The notes below the pieces were generated by a model that was given only the letters and a program-made list of their open reading frames with translations, ran no database searches and was not told where the DNA came from. From Ancylobacter sp. Lp-2 (GTDB lineage: Bacteria > Pseudomonadota > Alphaproteobacteria > Rhizobiales > Xanthobacteraceae), in contig NZ_JAJALI010000012.1 of assembly GCF_020523795.1 (NCBI RefSeq), forward strand, positions 1-64,000: 64,000 nt of DNA, given 5' to 3'. Positions 62,689 through 64,000 of the stretch are shown here, in pieces. The position numbers were made by a program, and so were the translations under genes. Each line of letters opens with the position of its first letter. Positions within the stretch are counted from its first letter, which is position 1.

Positions 62689-63153
62689 TCAGGCGGCGTT
62701 GGAGGCGGCGGTGCCGTTGAGGATGGCGTAGATCGCGGCGGCGTCGTGCGAGGTGCGCAGCTTCTTGGCGGCCTCGGGGTCGCGCAGCAGCCGTGCCACG
62801 CGGGCGAGCGCCTTCAGATGGTCGGCTCCCGCCGCCTCCGGCGCCAGGAGCAGGAAGACGAGATCCACCGGCTCGCCGTCCAGCGCCTCGAAGTCGATCG
62901 GCTTGTCCAGCCGCGCGAACAGGCCGAACAGCTTGTCCATCTTGGCCAGCTTGCCGTGCGGGATGGCGATGCCGTTGCCGACCCCGGTGGAGCCCAGCCG
63001 CTCGCGCGAATTGAGCGTGTCGAAAATCTCGCGCTCGTCGCGGTTCAGAAGGCCGGCGGCCTTGGCCGAGAGTTCCTGCAACGCCTGCTTCTTGCTGCCG
63101 ACCCGCAGGGCGGGAAACACCGCAGGCAGAGAGAGAATATCGTTCAGGGCCAT
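62689..63153 (-). CDS. ptsN: PTS IIA-like nitrogen-regulatory protein PtsN (EIIA-Ntr)
   Basis: A 154-residue EIIA of the nitrogen PTS. The phosphorylated histidine is H66 in GNGIAIPHGKL. The start is the ATG at 63153 (MALNDILSL); the longer frame upstream is antiphase to hpf. It accepts phosphate from NPr and tunes potassium and nitrogen metabolism. The hpf-ptsN order is standard downstream of rpoN. Confidence 0.95.
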   Translation of the reverse strand: MALNDILSLPAVFPALRVGSKKQALQELSAKAAGLLNRDEREIFDTLNSRERLGSTGVGNGIAIPHGKLAKMDKLFGLFARLDKPIDFEALDGEPVDLVFLLLAPEAAGADHLKALARVARLLRDPEAAKKLRTSHDAAAIYAILNGTAASNAA

Positions 63154-63238
63154 AGCGCGATCCGGATGGAGAGCGTGGGCGTTTGGCGGACGCGGGACGG
63201 GACGAACCCGCCCGCGCTCCGAGGGTGACGACGGGAGA

Positions 63239-63832
63239 TCAATGCACGTCTTCCACGGCGGCGAGCGGCGGATCGATCCAGCCGACATGGCCGTCGGTCC
63301 GGCGATACACCACGTTGACGCGGCCATGGCTGGCATGGCGGAACACCAGCACCGCCGCGCCGGTGAAGTCGAGTTCCAGCACCGCGTCGCTGACCGCGAG
63401 GCGCGGCATGTCGGCGGTCGCCTCGGCCACCACGGTCGGGCTCCAGCCGTCGAGCGCCTCGCCGTCCTCGTGGTCGGGGGTCTCGAAGACCGTGAGCGGC
63501 ACCGTCTCGGGCCCGCCGGCCTGCGCCTCGCCATTCGGCGCGCGGCGCTTCACCCGGCTCTTGTAGCGGCGCAGGCGCGTCTCGATGCGCTCCACCGCCG
63601 CGTCGGCACTGGAATAGGGATCCTGGGCGCCGCCATGCGCCTGCAGGATAGCGCCGCTGTCGAGATGCAGCGCGCAGTCCGAGCGATAGCCGGACCCCTC
63701 TCGCGCGACGGTGACGTGGCCGGACCAGCCGCCGTCGAAATACTTGTCCATGACATCGGCCAAGCGGTCGGAAACCCGCTGGCGCAATGCCTCTCCAACG
63801 TCGAGATTTTTGCCAGAAACCCGCAGCGGCAT
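63239..63832 (-). CDS. hpf: Long-form ribosome hibernation-promoting factor
   Basis: A 197-residue hibernation factor. The N-terminal S30AE domain starts MPLRVSGKNLDVGEALR (ATG at 63832); an upstream ATG at 63880 is rejected because this start matches the family. A charged linker (about 105-135) leads to the C-terminal dimerisation domain with FRHASHGRVNVVYRRTDGHVGWIDP. It produces inactive 100S ribosome dimers in stationary phase. rpoN would be expected just beyond the right edge. Confidence 0.94.
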   Translation of the reverse strand: MPLRVSGKNLDVGEALRQRVSDRLADVMDKYFDGGWSGHVTVAREGSGYRSDCALHLDSGAILQAHGGAQDPYSSADAAVERIETRLRRYKSRVKRRAPNGEAQAGGPETVPLTVFETPDHEDGEALDGWSPTVVAEATADMPRLAVSDAVLELDFTGAAVLVFRHASHGRVNVVYRRTDGHVGWIDPPLAAVEDVH

Positions 63833-63935
63833 CGTGACTCGTCCCTCTGCTGGGGCATGAGCGGGGAGAACTACGTGCACAACGCTCCTCCCGCCTGTTG
63901 CCCGAACCCCCTACTTGCCCGGCCGGTGCCTTTAA

Positions 63936-63964
63936 GAGGTAGGAGCCGTGAGGGAAAGTGTCAA
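63936..63964 (-). promoter_or_regulatory. Candidate sigma-70 promoter for hpf-ptsN
   Basis: On the minus strand TTGACA (63964-63959) and TACCTC (63941-63936) with a 17-base spacer, about 104 bases before the hpf start. The -35 is perfect and the -10 is mediocre. Confidence 0.5.
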
Positions 63965-64000
63965 CGTAAACCGAGGTGTACCGCCCGGCGGCGCACAGTT

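Overview
The window is one GC-rich, densely coded chromosomal stretch of an alphaproteobacterium, most likely of the order Hyphomicrobiales (Rhizobiales). This rests on several features: the cyoABCD-surf1-regB-regA arrangement, a minCDE operon preceded by a CtrA-type box, the rpmH-rnpA-yidC-engB order without yidD between rnpA and yidC, the hpf-ptsN pair, and bacterial methylated-amine genes. The genus is not determinable from the sequence; a Xanthobacteraceae-like methylotroph is a guess. I see no insertion sequence, prophage, integrase or CRISPR array.

Layout. 0-3.1 kb: a Wsp-like chemosensory cluster on the minus strand (receptor, CheW, CheR cut by the left edge). 3.2-10.1 kb, minus strand: a cytochrome bo3 quinol oxidase operon (cyoABCD), SURF1 and the redox two-component pair RegB/RegA (ActS/ActR), joined by 4-base overlaps or a 3-base gap except for the short spacer between cyoA and cyoB. 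10.3-11.6 kb: a divergent MFS transporter. 11.7-29.4 kb: the N-methyl compound region. It holds a choline-kinase-like phosphotransferase, a dimethylglycine-dehydrogenase-like flavoprotein, a DeoR regulator, a free-standing GcvT-type protein, TMAO demethylase (tdm), trimethylamine monooxygenase (tmm), a three-gene dimethylamine N-demethylase (dmm), an XRE-cupin regulator and a TmoX-type ABC importer. Together these give TMA to TMAO to DMA to methylamine, with the released formaldehyde probably captured on tetrahydrofolate. The genes for methylamine breakdown itself are not in the window.

29.6-40.9 kb: a second catabolic island built around a PotABCD-like importer. It contains a PuuC-like aldehyde dehydrogenase, a DapA-family lyase, an XRE-cupin regulator with palindromic sites, a D-type and an L-type 2-hydroxyacid dehydrogenase, and a PuuB-like FAD amine oxidase. 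41.0-42.8 kb: minCDE. 43.0-46.3 kb: an EmrAB-type efflux pump with a divergent MarR regulator and two inverted repeats between them. 46.7-51.3 kb: a Na+/H+ antiporter, an L,D-transpeptidase, tRNA-Arg(ACG) and a TIM-barrel glycoside hydrolase whose start overlaps the end of a histidine kinase gene (to 52.8 kb). 52.8-54.0 kb has no recognisable gene.

54.0-58.5 kb: rpmH-rnpA-yidC, a YceI/cytochrome b561 pair and engB. 58.6-63.8 kb: a zinc alcohol dehydrogenase, a REP-like repeat field, an aldo/keto reductase with a divergent LysR regulator, a small HTH protein, ptsN and hpf.

The parts most worth follow-up are a shared TTTCC/TGAGAG motif in front of the methylamine transcription units, the DeoR/kinase/DMGDH/GcvT unit beside them, and the hydroxyacid/amine island. 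All functions are read from motifs, lengths and gene order; no database search was possible.
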